A stretch of DNA of 64,000 nucleotides. Origin: Mangrovimonas yunxiaonensis (lineage in GTDB: Bacteria; Bacteroidota; Bacteroidia; Flavobacteriales; Flavobacteriaceae). Location: NCBI RefSeq assembly GCF_000733475.1, contig NZ_JPFK01000009.1:62001-126000 (forward strand), given 5' to 3'. Numbering within the stretch: position 1 is the first letter of the stretch; the number at the start of each line of letters is the position of its first letter. This document shows, piece by piece, positions 55,292 to 64,000 of the stretch. A program made the translations under genes and the position numbers. Below the pieces are notes generated by a model. The model saw only the letters and a program-made list of their open reading frames with translations. It made no database searches and had not been told where the DNA came from.

Positions 55292-56314
55292 ATGGCTTCA
55301 CAAAATATTTACATCCTAGGAATTGAATCGTCTTGCGATGATACTGCGGCTGCCGTGATACACAACGGTAAAATATTAAGCAATGTTATTGCTAGCCAAA
55401 AAATACATGAAGACTATGGTGGGGTTGTACCCGAGCTTGCTTCGCGAGCCCACCAGCAAAACATTGTTCCTGTTGTGGACCAGGCCCTAAAAAAAGCCGG
55501 GATTACCAAGTCGCAGCTTCATGCGGTGGCCTTTACCAGAGGCCCTGGACTAATGGGCTCGTTATTGGTAGGCACCTCTTTTGCCAAGTCCCTTGCCTAT
55601 GGGCTGGACCTCCCCCTTATTGATGTTAACCACATGCAGGCACACATCCTAGCCCATTTTATAGAGGAAGACGGCTATAACAAACCGCCATTTCCTTTTT
55701 TAGCCATGACCATTTCGGGCGGGCATACACAAATTGTTAAGGTAAACGATTACTTTAACATGACGGTTATTGGCGAAACTATTGATGATGCCGTTGGTGA
55801 AGCTTACGACAAAAGCGGAAAAATTTTAGGCCTTGGTTATCCTGCCGGGCCAGAAATAGATAAAAGGGCAAGACTAGGCAATCCCAAAGCCTTTAAGTTT
55901 ACCAAACCTAAAGTAGCGGATTTAAACTTTAGTTTTTCCGGACTAAAAACTGCCATTCTGTACTTTATTCAACGTGAAACAAAAGCAAATCCCAATTTCA
56001 TTACCGAAAACCTTAACGACATTTGCGCCTCTATACAATACACCATTATTGGCATTTTAATGGATAAGCTAAAACTTGCCAGCAAGCAAACAGGCATTAA
56101 ACATATAGCCATTGGTGGCGGGGTTTCGGCGAATTCCGGCATTCGGGAAGCTCTAAAAAACGGCGAACAAAAATTTGGCTGGACAACTTATGTACCCAAA
56201 TTCGAGTTTACTACAGACAATGCTGCCATGATAGCCATTGTGGGATATTTAAAGTATTTAAAGGGGGAATATGCGCCTTTTGATGTAACGGCTACTGCTA
56301 GGCTAAAAATTTAA
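55292..56314 (+). CDS. tsaD: tRNA N6-adenosine threonylcarbamoyltransferase TsaD
   Basis: The 340-residue protein has ILGIESSCDDTAAAV, the metal-binding HMQAHILAHF, and the ATP-binding signatures GGHTQIV, DDAVGEAYDKSGK and GGGVSANSGIRE. It transfers threonylcarbamoyl to tRNA A37 with TsaB and TsaE. It is divergent from tamB with 105 bp between the annotated starts. Confidence 0.97.
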   Translation: MASQNIYILGIESSCDDTAAAVIHNGKILSNVIASQKIHEDYGGVVPELASRAHQQNIVPVVDQALKKAGITKSQLHAVAFTRGPGLMGSLLVGTSFAKSLAYGLDLPLIDVNHMQAHILAHFIEEDGYNKPPFPFLAMTISGGHTQIVKVNDYFNMTVIGETIDDAVGEAYDKSGKILGLGYPAGPEIDKRARLGNPKAFKFTKPKVADLNFSFSGLKTAILYFIQRETKANPNFITENLNDICASIQYTIIGILMDKLKLASKQTGIKHIAIGGGVSANSGIREALKNGEQKFGWTTYVPKFEFTTDNAAMIAIVGYLKYLKGEYAPFDVTATARLKI

Positions 56315-56362
56315 GCCCTGTTTCATTGTTTTAAAACATTAACTTTATTCCTTTTAAAAGCC

Positions 56363-57073
56363 ATGCAATTATTTTATAACCCCACCCTTACTCAGCACGA
56401 CAACCAAGTTACTTTCCCAAAAGACGAAAGCCGACATATTGTTAAGGTGCTTAGAAAAACCACTGGCGATACCCTTTATATTACCAACGGAAAAGGCTGG
56501 TTATTTCAGGCCCAACTAAGTGTGGCCGATTTTAAAAATTGCTTGGCGACCATTACAGAAAAATCGTTTCAGGAGCGACACAAGTATTACCTGCATCTTG
56601 CTGTAGCCCCCACCAAAATGAACGATCGTTACGAGTGGTTTCTTGAAAAGGCAACAGAAATCGGCATTGATGAGATTACCCCCATTATTTGCGACCACAG
56701 CGAACGTAAGACCATAAAACCAGAACGTTTTGAACGTATTTTGCAATCGGCCATGAAACAGGCATTGCAGCATTACCTGCCCAAACTTAATCCGGCCCAA
56801 ACTTTTTCAGAATTTATGCATCGCCCTCCTACCGGCGAGTTGTTTATCGCCCATTGCGAGCCCACCGAAAAGCAGGCCCTAAAACAGCGCTTAAAACCGG
56901 CACAGCACATAACCATCCTTATTGGTCCAGAAGGCGATTTTAGTGTTAAAGAAATTGAAACCGCCCTAAAAAACAACTTTATTCCTGTAACTTTGGGAAA
57001 CACTAGGTTACGCACAGAAACGGCAGCCATTGTCGCCTGTCATTCCGTAGCCTTTATAAACGACAGTCTATGA
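56363..57073 (+). CDS. rsmE: 16S rRNA (uracil-1498-N3)-methyltransferase
   Basis: The 236-residue protein of the SPOUT class has the N-terminal PUA-like part (DESRHIVKVLRKTTGDTLYI). The methyltransferase signature is APTKMNDRYEWFLEKATEIGI, then ILIGPEGDFS and LGNTRLRTETAAIVA, which is the trefoil knot. It methylates U1498. Its last 4 bp overlap the DUF4159 start. Confidence 0.95.
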   Translation: MQLFYNPTLTQHDNQVTFPKDESRHIVKVLRKTTGDTLYITNGKGWLFQAQLSVADFKNCLATITEKSFQERHKYYLHLAVAPTKMNDRYEWFLEKATEIGIDEITPIICDHSERKTIKPERFERILQSAMKQALQHYLPKLNPAQTFSEFMHRPPTGELFIAHCEPTEKQALKQRLKPAQHITILIGPEGDFSVKEIETALKNNFIPVTLGNTRLRTETAAIVACHSVAFINDSL

Positions 57074-57711
57074 GCAAGGTTTTAGCCTTTTTTTTATTTT
57101 TTGTTAGTAGTGTACTCACGGCACAAGAATTGGCCGTCCTAAAATATCAAGGCGGCGGCGATTGGTATAGCAACCCTACGGCCCTGCCCAACCTAATTGC
57201 TTTTTGCAACAACAATATAGGTACTGCCCTATCGCCAAACCCCGAAACCGTAGAGGTTGGTAGTGTTGACATTTTTCAGTACCCCTTTCTGCATATGACA
57301 GGGCACGGCAACGTTTTTTTTAGTGATACCGATGCCGAAAACCTGAGAAACTATTTACGTTCTGGCGGCTTTTTACATATTGATGATAACTATGGCATGA
57401 AGCCCTACCTTACAGAAGAGCTAAAAAAAGTGTTTCCAAACGACGCCCTTATCGAGCTCCCTAAAAACCACCCTATTTTTAATGTGGCTTTTAAATTTCC
57501 TGAAGGCCTCCCCAAAATCCATGAACACGATGGCAAACGCCCGCAGGCCTTTGGTATATTTTACGAAAATCGGTTGGTGCTGCTCTTTACCTTTGAAAGC
57601 GATCTAGGCGACGGCTGGGAAGACGAGGTGGTACATAACGACCCACCACATGTAAGGGAAAAAGCACTAAAAATGGGCGCTAACATTATAAAATATGCTT
57701 TCGAACATTGA
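57070..57711 (+). CDS. DUF4159 protein
   Basis: The 213-residue protein has a signal peptide (FFLFFVSSVLTAQ) and the DUF4159 features LAVLKYQGGGDWYSNPT, FPFLHMTGHGNV-like (YPFLHMTGHGNVFFS) and GGFLHIDDNYGMKPYL. The domain resembles glutamine-amidotransferase-like folds, but the function is unknown. It is coupled by overlaps to both neighbours, which are RNA methyltransferases; no functional link is evident. Confidence 0.85.
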   Translation: MSKVLAFFLFFVSSVLTAQELAVLKYQGGGDWYSNPTALPNLIAFCNNNIGTALSPNPETVEVGSVDIFQYPFLHMTGHGNVFFSDTDAENLRNYLRSGGFLHIDDNYGMKPYLTEELKKVFPNDALIELPKNHPIFNVAFKFPEGLPKIHEHDGKRPQAFGIFYENRLVLLFTFESDLGDGWEDEVVHNDPPHVREKALKMGANIIKYAFEH

Positions 57712-58214
57712 AACAGCTTACCCATTATAACATCCCTTTTAAAAAACAGACCTTCCCCATAACCTTGGTTTGCGATAACATTACCAATGCCCCAAATGTG
57801 GGCAGCCTTTTTAGAACAGCCGATGCCTTTGGGGTAGAGCGCATTATTTTTTGTGGCAGCCCCATTCCCATGGGACGAAAAATGACCAAAACAGCACGAG
57901 CTACCGAAAAAGTTGTCCCGTTTGAAGTTTCAGAAAACATCGAACACACCCTAAAAGAATTAGAACAAGAAAATTATACCATTGCCGCCCTAGAAATAAC
58001 CAGCACCAGTAGCCCTTTATCTAATTTGGCCATACACAACCAACCTATAGCCTTGGTTATTGGCGATGAAAATTTTGGGGTATCTAAGGCAGCTTTAAAT
58101 TTATGTCATGCCGTATACCATATCGATATGTTTGGGCAAAACAGCAGCATGAATGTGGTTCAGGCAACAGGCATTGCTTGCTATGTCATAACCCAAAAGC
58201 TACTTGGTAAGTAA
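57708..58214 (+). CDS. TrmH-family RNA 2'-O-methyltransferase
   Basis: The 168-residue SPOUT protein has DNITNAPNVGSLFRTADAFGVERIIF, the N-terminal signature, and VIGDENFGVS and IDMFGQNSSMNVVQATGIACY at the knot. The target RNA is unknown; it lacks the extra N-terminal domain of RlmB. The start is a TTG at 57708 that overlaps the TGA of the DUF4159 gene. Confidence 0.92.
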   Translation: MKQLTHYNIPFKKQTFPITLVCDNITNAPNVGSLFRTADAFGVERIIFCGSPIPMGRKMTKTARATEKVVPFEVSENIEHTLKELEQENYTIAALEITSTSSPLSNLAIHNQPIALVIGDENFGVSKAALNLCHAVYHIDMFGQNSSMNVVQATGIACYVITQKLLGK

Positions 58215-58236
58215 TTTTTTAATGTATATTTATCCT

Positions 58237-59325
58237 ATGGACTCAAAAGTTATCTCGAAAGGTATTTTACGTGCGATAGCCATTTTATTTGGCATAACCC
58301 TATTGTGTGTGTTACTTTATAAAATTCAATCGGTTATTGTTTACATTGCTGTTGCATCGGTTATCTCCCTTATAGGCAGGCCTATAGTCTTGTTTTTAAG
58401 GCAGAAGTTAAAATTTAAAAATACCCTTGCCGTTGTAACGACCATGTTTATTTTCCTGGGTTTGTTGGCCGGGCTAATAGGGCTCTTTATCCCCTTACTC
58501 ATTAAGCAAGGACACAATTTATCGCTTTTGGATATTGAGCAGTTAAAGCACAACATTCAACATGTGTACATCCAAATTGTAAGTTATTTTGACATCAACC
58601 AAATAAACATTGAAAAATCCCTTCAGGAATCGAACTTGCTTAACCGAATAGATTATGCCTTAATCCCCAATTTTTTAAATGCTTTGCTAAGCGGTTTTGG
58701 GTCTTTTGGTATTGGGCTTTTTTCAATCCTATTTATTTCGTTTTTCTTTTTAAAGGATAGCCGGCTGTTCGAAAACAGCCTTATGGCCTTAATTCCAGAA
58801 GGTAAGGAAAGCCGTTGGGAAAAATCTTCAGAAAAAATTAAAAGCCTCCTTTCGCGCTATTTTGTGGGATTGATTTTTCAGATTTCCATTTTGTTTTTAA
58901 TCTATACCATCGGGCTGCTAATTGTTGGGGTAGAAAATGCCATAGTAATTGCTTTTTTATGTGCCCTTTTAAACCTTATCCCTTATGTGGGCCCTTTAAT
59001 TGGTGGGGCTTTAATGATTACCCTAACCATGACCAGTAACCTAGAAAATAGCTTTAGCGAAGTTATCCTTCCCGATGCGCTTTATGTTTTAATTGTTATT
59101 GTTATTGGCCAGTTGGTAGACAATTTTTTTAGTCAGCCATTTATTTTTTCCAAAAGTGTAAAATCACATCCTTTAGAGATTTTCTTAATTATTTTAATTG
59201 CCGGAATCCTGTTTGGTGTGGTGGGCCTTATTGTTGCCATACCCGCCTATACAGCCATAAAAGTGATTTTGAAGGAGTTTTTGGCAGAAAACAAATTGGT
59301 AAAAAAACTTACTAAAGACCTGTAA
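58237..59325 (+). CDS. AI-2E family transporter-like membrane protein
   Basis: From the ATG at 58237 (MDSKVISKGILRAIAILFG) the protein has 362 residues; upstream starts would overlap TrmH. It has eight or so membrane helices and the family signature NLIPYVGPLIGG. Members export small molecules or function as sodium/lithium-proton antiporters, so the substrate is not settled. Confidence 0.88.
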   Translation: MDSKVISKGILRAIAILFGITLLCVLLYKIQSVIVYIAVASVISLIGRPIVLFLRQKLKFKNTLAVVTTMFIFLGLLAGLIGLFIPLLIKQGHNLSLLDIEQLKHNIQHVYIQIVSYFDINQINIEKSLQESNLLNRIDYALIPNFLNALLSGFGSFGIGLFSILFISFFFLKDSRLFENSLMALIPEGKESRWEKSSEKIKSLLSRYFVGLIFQISILFLIYTIGLLIVGVENAIVIAFLCALLNLIPYVGPLIGGALMITLTMTSNLENSFSEVILPDALYVLIVIVIGQLVDNFFSQPFIFSKSVKSHPLEIFLIILIAGILFGVVGLIVAIPAYTAIKVILKEFLAENKLVKKLTKDL

Positions 59326-59331
59326 TTTCTT

Positions 59332-60558
59332 TTGAACAAAGCCATTTTAAATACTAGTTTTCAGGCGTTTATACAAACCCATTTAAATACCCAAATTACC
59401 GATTTAGCCTTAAAAGGCTCGCCCTTTAGCGCCATTGACATTAAGGCCCTTATCGAACAAATTGAAGCCAAAAAACGATGTGAAAGCAAACTCCCCACAT
59501 GGTTTAACACAACAAACATTTACTACCCCAACAAGCTTAATATTGAACAGACCTCGTCTGAAATTACCGCTAAATACAAATCGAAATTAATGACTGGAAA
59601 CACCTTAATCGATCTAACCGGCGGTTTTGGGGTTGATGCGTATTACTTTTCAAAACAGTTTAAAACCGTAACGCATTGCGAGATTAACAGCGAGTTGTCT
59701 CAGATAGTTTCACACAATTTTAAAGCCCTTAAAACCACCAATATTGACACCGTTTTAGGGGACGGATTAAACTATCTAAAAACAGCCCAACAAACCTTCG
59801 ATTGGATTTATGTAGACCCCTCCAGAAGGCACGATACAAAAGGGAAGGTCTTTTTTTTAAAAGATTGTTTGCCCAACATCCCACAACATTTAAACACCCT
59901 GTTTAACCACACCAATAGCGTTATGGTTAAAACCTCGCCTCTTTTGGATATTTCGATAGGATTGGAAGAGCTAAACCACGTAAAAGACATTCATATTATA
60001 GCAGTTAATAATGAGGTTAAAGAGCTTTTATGGGTTTTAGAAAAAGCCTACACTAAGGCACCGTCAATAAAAACTGTTAATTTAACCAAAACAAAACAAC
60101 AGGAATTCAGCTTTAAGTTAGATGACGAAGTCAGTGCTAAACCCAACCTAAGATTGCCTCTAACCTATTTATACGAGCCCAACGCTGCCATTTTAAAATC
60201 TGGAGCGTTTAAATTAATCTCTGAGGCCTTCAACGTTTTTAAACTTCACCAACATGCGCATTTATACAGTGCGAACACTGTAATAGATTTTCCGGGAAGG
60301 GCTTTTAAAATAACTGCGGTGCTCCCCTACAACAAAAAAGCCTTAAAAAAAGCCGGGCTTGTAAAAGCAAATATTACAACAAGGCATTTTCCTGAAAGCG
60401 TGCAACACATCCGAAAGAAATTCAACATAAAAGATGGTGGCGAACTGTATTTGTTTTTCACAACCAACCTAAACAATGAAAGAATGGTACTAATTTGTGA
60501 AAAATTGGGCGAGTTACAGCGCAAGCCCTTATCTTCGCAAAAAAAACTACCATGTTAA
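59332..60558 (+). CDS. Class I SAM-dependent methyltransferase, THUMP-like C-terminus
   Basis: The 408-residue protein has a Rossmann core with LIDLTGGFGVDAYYFSKQF (SAM binding) and the catalytic-like FDWIYVDPSRRHDTKG. The C-terminal 100 residues resemble the THUMP-like domain that recognises RNA. A tRNA or rRNA target is likely but unnamed. The start is TTG at 59332, 6 bp after the transporter gene, and the 3' end overlaps the HAD gene by 7 bp. Confidence 0.85.
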   Translation: MNKAILNTSFQAFIQTHLNTQITDLALKGSPFSAIDIKALIEQIEAKKRCESKLPTWFNTTNIYYPNKLNIEQTSSEITAKYKSKLMTGNTLIDLTGGFGVDAYYFSKQFKTVTHCEINSELSQIVSHNFKALKTTNIDTVLGDGLNYLKTAQQTFDWIYVDPSRRHDTKGKVFFLKDCLPNIPQHLNTLFNHTNSVMVKTSPLLDISIGLEELNHVKDIHIIAVNNEVKELLWVLEKAYTKAPSIKTVNLTKTKQQEFSFKLDDEVSAKPNLRLPLTYLYEPNAAILKSGAFKLISEAFNVFKLHQHAHLYSANTVIDFPGRAFKITAVLPYNKKALKKAGLVKANITTRHFPESVQHIRKKFNIKDGGELYLFFTTNLNNERMVLICEKLGELQRKPLSSQKKLPC

Positions 60559-61220
60559 AAGCTGTTTTATTTGATATGGACGGGGTTATTGTAAACACCG
60601 AGCCTTTGCACCACAAAGCTTATTACCAAATGTTTAACCAAGTAAACATTCATGTTCCTGATGCTTATTACCGTGCGCATACAGGCAGCTCTACCATAAA
60701 CATCTGCCGGCAGATAAAGCAAGATTTTAATTTGCCGCACACGCCAGAAACCTTGGTACAACTAAAACGGGACAGCTTTAAGGAACTCTTTAAAAACGAC
60801 CCCAGTTTACAGCTTATTGAAGGCGTACTGGATTTAATTAAGGACTATTACCACAACGGCTTAAAATTAGTCTTAGCATCTTCTGCACACATGAACACCA
60901 TTAATAGTGTTTTCGACAGGTTTGAATTGGCTCCTTATTTTGATGCCAAATTTAGTGGCGCCGATTTAAAAGCCTCCAAGCCACATCCTGAGATTTTTAT
61001 AAAGGCAGCAGCCTCAACAGGATTTAACAAACAAAACTGCATGGTTATCGAGGACTCGACAAACGGCATTAAAGCCGCTAAATCTGCCGGGATTTTTTGT
61101 GTGGGTTACGACAGTAAAAACTCCAAAGCGCAAGACTATTCGCTAGCCGATAAGGTTATCGATGATTTTTCCAGCATTCACTACCATAAAATTGTTACCC
61201 TTCACAAACAAGGTTTTTAA
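60552..61220 (+). CDS. HAD-family phosphatase, beta-phosphoglucomutase-like
   Basis: The 222-residue protein has the four HAD motifs: FDMDGVIVNTEPLHH (nucleophile), VLASSAHMN (motif II), a Lys in LKASKPHPEIF (motif III) and IEDSTNGIKAAKSAG (motif IV). A small alpha-helical cap lies between motifs I and II. It acts on a sugar phosphate or other small phosphate; the substrate is unknown. It ends the tsaD-led plus-strand gene run. Confidence 0.9.
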   Translation: MLKAVLFDMDGVIVNTEPLHHKAYYQMFNQVNIHVPDAYYRAHTGSSTINICRQIKQDFNLPHTPETLVQLKRDSFKELFKNDPSLQLIEGVLDLIKDYYHNGLKLVLASSAHMNTINSVFDRFELAPYFDAKFSGADLKASKPHPEIFIKAAASTGFNKQNCMVIEDSTNGIKAAKSAGIFCVGYDSKNSKAQDYSLADKVIDDFSSIHYHKIVTLHKQGF

Positions 61221-61232
61221 GCTAAAGCATTA

Positions 61233-61260
61233 AAAAAAGCAGCCTATAGGGTTGCTTTTG
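61233..61260 (+). terminator. Weak terminator after the HAD gene
   Basis: AAAAGCAGCC and GGGTTGCTTTT pair around TATA with one wobble, ending in T. Confidence 0.5.
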
Positions 61261-61303
61261 CATTTTGTTTATTTGGAGCCCGAAGTACAGAATAAAATAA
61301 AAA

Positions 61304-61520
61304 TGACGTCACCGCAAGCTTGTCGTAATAACGTCATGGCGAACGTAGCGAAGCCATCGCTTTCCGGATAGACACATCACAAGGCTAACGTCATTGCGAT
61401 CACGAGGCACGAAGTGGGAAGCAATCTTTAAACTAATAGGCCACACTAAAAGATTACTTCGGTCGTGCCTCCCTCGTAATAACGCTAATCGTTTTGGTGA
61501 ACACAACGAAGCAATCGCTT
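61304..61520. repeat. Extragenic REP-like inverted repeats
   Basis: Several diverged copies of a unit resembling CGTCATTGCGA...GAAGCAATC are present: 61330-61360 (plus), 61387-61429 (plus), 61448-61484 (minus) and 61491-61520 (plus), with a partial minus copy from 61304. The second and third copies form a long imperfect hairpin (61387-61484). Units of this kind recur between genes in many bacteria. No protein is encoded in this 370-bp gap. Confidence 0.7.
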
Positions 61521-61592
61521 ACCAGTAAACCACCATAGCAAGGCACTTTCATGCAGTATTAGGGAAACAAACCACGTAATGAGCTTGATTGA

Positions 61593-62450
61593 TTATGCTT
61601 TATTTTTCAAAATAGTCTGTGCTATCCCTTCAAAATCGGCATTACTGGGAACATGTTTAGATCCTTCCAATAAAATAACTTTTTCTAAAGAAGGAAAAAT
61701 TTCTTTAGTGCGTTTCATCATCTTTCTACCGGGAAACATCAAGTCCTTTTCGGCTGCAATAATAGTGATGGGTGTTTTTATATTTTTTGCTGTCTGTTTA
61801 GGAATTATTGGCAAGGGTGAAAAGTCCATATGACAATGCTGAAAAGTAGCTGACATAAACTGAAGCGCAAAAGCATCGTACTCCGAAAACAGGGCATCCA
61901 TAACCCGCTTGATATACTTTGGCTTATTGGTTTTTATAAACTTTTTTAAAGGGATGAACATTTTAATCAAACCCAGCAAGGGATTTCCGTTAACGATGTA
62001 AACAGGCGCTATTAAAAACACATGTTTGATGGGAGTTTCATTAAACTCCAATGTTTTTAAGCTAATCAAACCACCAAATGAAAAGCCAACCAAAGTGACC
62101 GCTTTAAGTCGTAACTTAATGATGATTTCGGTGAGCCATTTGCCATAATCCAATGACTTCATATCTAATCGGTTTTCGGCACTTTTATTGGGCTGCGCCA
62201 AAACATCTACCGCATACACGCAGTATTTGGTAGTGAGCCTGGAAAACGATTCCAATATGAGTGGCGCACAACCGCCTGTACCATGAATGAGCAGTAAAGG
62301 CGGATTCTGTTTATCGCCGGACACGATGATGTTGGTACTACCAAAGCGCGTTTCCAACTGTTGCTCGGAATAGGCTAGCTCTAGTTGTTCTAATTTTTGC
62401 TTATACAGCTTTAAAATGGTTTCTTTTCCTTCTTGTGATTTAAAAAACAT
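61593..62450 (-). CDS. Alpha/beta hydrolase
   Basis: The 285-residue protein has the oxyanion region LLLIHGTGGCAPLI, the nucleophile elbow GFSFGG, an Asp in AAEKDLMFPGRK and a His in LEGSKHVPS. It is soluble with no signal peptide. The substrate is unknown. It is on the same strand as the oxidoreductase at 62477, which lies upstream, so they may be co-transcribed. Confidence 0.88.
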   Translation of the reverse strand: MFFKSQEGKETILKLYKQKLEQLELAYSEQQLETRFGSTNIIVSGDKQNPPLLLIHGTGGCAPLILESFSRLTTKYCVYAVDVLAQPNKSAENRLDMKSLDYGKWLTEIIIKLRLKAVTLVGFSFGGLISLKTLEFNETPIKHVFLIAPVYIVNGNPLLGLIKMFIPLKKFIKTNKPKYIKRVMDALFSEYDAFALQFMSATFQHCHMDFSPLPIIPKQTAKNIKTPITIIAAEKDLMFPGRKMMKRTKEIFPSLEKVILLEGSKHVPSNADFEGIAQTILKNKA

Positions 62451-62476
62451 CGGTTCGTTTTTTGATTGCTGATTAT

Positions 62477-63439
62477 TTAGGATTGACTGATGACGATGTT
62501 ACCTACTTTACGGCCCGTTTCAAGATAGTGATGCGCTTCTACAAGCTGTTCTAACCTGTACGTTCTATCGATAACGGTTTGAAGTTTCTCCTGCTTAAAA
62601 AGAGGCACCAATTCAGTCAATAGGGCTTTTAGAACGTGTTGTTTACGAATACCCGTTGCTGAAAACTTTACTTGTTTAGGCTTAAAAAGGCTATATCGTA
62701 AGGTTTCAAAACTTAATACCGGTGTTACAAATACTCCGTTATCACTGATTATATTTTTACAAGCTTTATAGGATGACTTCCCAACCGTATCATAAACAAC
62801 ATCATAGCGTGTGCCTCCAGTTGTAAAATCGGTTTCCTTGTAGTCGATAACCTTATCCGCTCCCAGTGATTTTACCAATGTCCCATTTTTGGCACTACAT
62901 ACACCCGTTACTCTGGCTCCCATATATTTTGCCAATTGTACGGCAGCCGTACCCAAACTTCCAGAAGCTCCATTCACTAAAATATGCTGTCCTGACTGGA
63001 GTTTGGCTATATCCTTTAAAAAACTGTAGGATGTTAAAAATCCATCACAGATGGGTGCCGCTTGTTCATGGGAGAGGTGGTCTGGCTTTGAAACTATGAT
63101 GCCTTCTTGGTTCACACAGATATATTGCGCGTTGGTACCATTGCTGAATAGCTTTTCCCCAAATACGGCATCGCCTATTTTAAATTTAGTAACCTGATTG
63201 CCCACAGCTTCCACAATGCCTGAAAACCCAGTTCCCAAGGCTGGATTTTTGGGTTTAAAAAGCCCGACAAAAAATCGCCCAAACTTTGGCGTGCCTTGGC
63301 GCATCATGGTATCGGCCCGTGTTATGGATGATGCCCTAATGTTTATTAAAACTTCATGGGGTTGTGGTGTGGGCTTGTCCACTTCTTGTATTTGAATGAC
63401 TTTTGGCGAACCATAAACAGTATATACTGCTGCTTTCAT
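62477..63439 (-). CDS. MDR-family NADPH:quinone oxidoreductase-like protein
   Basis: The 320-residue protein has the N-terminal GroES-like fold (SPKVIQIQEVDKPTPQPHEVLI), the Rossmann motif ILVNGASGSLGTAAVQLAKYMGA and no zinc ligands, which places it with zeta-crystallin-type quinone reductases. It probably reduces quinones or enones with NADPH. It is 26 bp upstream of the alpha/beta hydrolase gene. Confidence 0.9.
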   Translation of the reverse strand: MKAAVYTVYGSPKVIQIQEVDKPTPQPHEVLINIRASSITRADTMMRQGTPKFGRFFVGLFKPKNPALGTGFSGIVEAVGNQVTKFKIGDAVFGEKLFSNGTNAQYICVNQEGIIVSKPDHLSHEQAAPICDGFLTSYSFLKDIAKLQSGQHILVNGASGSLGTAAVQLAKYMGARVTGVCSAKNGTLVKSLGADKVIDYKETDFTTGGTRYDVVYDTVGKSSYKACKNIISDNGVFVTPVLSFETLRYSLFKPKQVKFSATGIRKQHVLKALLTELVPLFKQEKLQTVIDRTYRLEQLVEAHHYLETGRKVGNIVISQS

Positions 63440-63512
63440 ACTTGTAATTATTTACAACAAAGTTGCAACTTGTTTGTGTTGTGAAGGTTCGTGTTTGGAA
63501 ATTGGAACTTAT

Positions 63513-64000
63513 TTAGCCTTTCATCAATTTGTTCAATGCACTTTGTGATCCTTCACTACCCAATTCAACGGCTTTTGTATAGCTTTTTATGGCAGCTTCT
63601 TTTTGGTTGTATTTTAAGTAAGCTTCACCCAATGAATCCCATAAATTACCATCTTCAGGAAATAATTTCACATTGAGTTTAAACAATGCCAATGCCCAAT
63701 CAGGTTGGTCTTCTTTTTTCAGCCTGCTGTATCCTAACCTATTTAAAACCTTATGGTCGTTAAATTCATATGTAAGTTCTCTATTTAAAAAATCAGGTAA
63801 TTTTTCGGCATCGGATGATGGATTGGTTCTCATAAATTCATGAATCAATTCATATATATTTCTGGGAATGGGTGTCGCATTATAATTGGTGTCGAAAATC
63901 ATCTTACCAATTTCTCTCGCCACGTTTTCCGATTCACGCCCTAAAAATGCATTTGTGATGTATATGACCACAACATCGTCGTCTATAAATCGAACGAAGT
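63513..64000 (-). CDS. C-terminus of a serine hydrolase with tetratricopeptide repeats
   Basis: The minus-strand frame runs off the window edge. The first visible part is FVRFIDDDVVVIYITNAFLGRES, which resembles the final strands of beta-lactamase-type serine hydrolases. Two or three TPR-like helices follow (ALALFKLNVKLFPEDGNLWDSLGEAYLKYNQKEAAIKSYTKAVELG). The frame continues upstream of the GTG at 63971, so no start is in view. Catalytic residues are outside the window, and the hydrolase assignment is only moderately sure. Confidence 0.65.
   Translation of the reverse strand, partial: FVRFIDDDVVVIYITNAFLGRESENVAREIGKMIFDTNYNATPIPRNIYELIHEFMRTNPSSDAEKLPDFLNRELTYEFNDHKVLNRLGYSRLKKEDQPDWALALFKLNVKLFPEDGNLWDSLGEAYLKYNQKEAAIKSYTKAVELGSEGSQSALNKLMKG

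Noticed and set aside
61579-61833. 84-codon plus-strand frame
   Set aside because: It is antisense to the end of the alpha/beta hydrolase gene and looks like a shadow.

Overview
The window is bacterial chromosomal DNA, most likely from a marine-type Flavobacteriaceae (phylum Bacteroidota). The evidence is the low-GC sequence, TAnnTTTG-like -7 promoter boxes, frequent TTG starts, and typical flavobacterial families: a fused E1 alpha/beta ketoacid dehydrogenase, DUF2853, DUF4159, an LptD/TamB envelope block and a menaquinone MenD/MenF pair. No rRNA, tRNA, CRISPR array, intact insertion sequence or prophage was seen. The genus cannot be told from the sequence alone.

Layout. 1-7.7 kb: SUI1-family factor, 2-oxoglutarate-type oxygenase, fused E1 dehydrogenase, 3D-domain lipoprotein, a secreted protein, an SF2 helicase and an OmpA lipoprotein. 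7.7-9.3 kb: a decayed patch with a large nested inverted repeat, an HNH nuclease gene split by TGA and a TMEM175-like channel gene with two nonsense codons. 9.3-18.3 kb: a minus-strand redox/electrophile-stress island. It holds two pirins, a degenerate receiver-like protein, two GNATs, a nitroreductase / zinc alcohol dehydrogenase / OsmC / Old Yellow Enzyme operon, and two paralogous Crp/Fnr-family regulators. 18.4-30.7 kb: M16 protease, MscS channel, OmpA and lipocalin lipoproteins, thioesterase, DUF72, DUF2461, DUF2853, then menD, menF and a hotdog thioesterase. 30.8-39.3 kb: fumarase, histidine degradation (hutI, hutG), an Lrp regulator, an M14 carboxypeptidase and a divergent XRE regulator with shared palindromes. 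39.3-47.8 kb: Hdr-like Fe-S proteins, an MCE protein, an amidase and LptD. 47.8-50.7 kb: amino-sugar kinase, gap, pfkA. 50.8-61.2 kb: TamB, with tsaD, rsmE, DUF4159, TrmH, AI-2E, a methyltransferase and a HAD phosphatase running divergently from it. 61.2-64 kb: an extragenic inverted repeat family, an alpha/beta hydrolase, a quinone-oxidoreductase-like MDR and the C-terminus of a serine hydrolase with TPRs.

The most notable observation is regulatory. Each of the two Crp/Fnr-like regulators (11969-12568 and 17696-18271) is followed at once by an ATTGACCTA-containing site. In both cases the site centre lies 33 bp upstream of the centre of a TAnnTTTG-like -7 box that drives the next operon. Both proteins carry an E-x-x-S-R recognition-helix pattern like the one FNR uses to read TTGA. 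This suggests a duplicated local activation module that controls a pirin operon and an OYE/OsmC/ADH/nitroreductase operon. A second candidate circuit is the XRE/M14 intergenic region, which holds two exact and two approximate copies of the palindrome TTACA-NN-TGTAA. Both are inferences from sequence and have not been tested.
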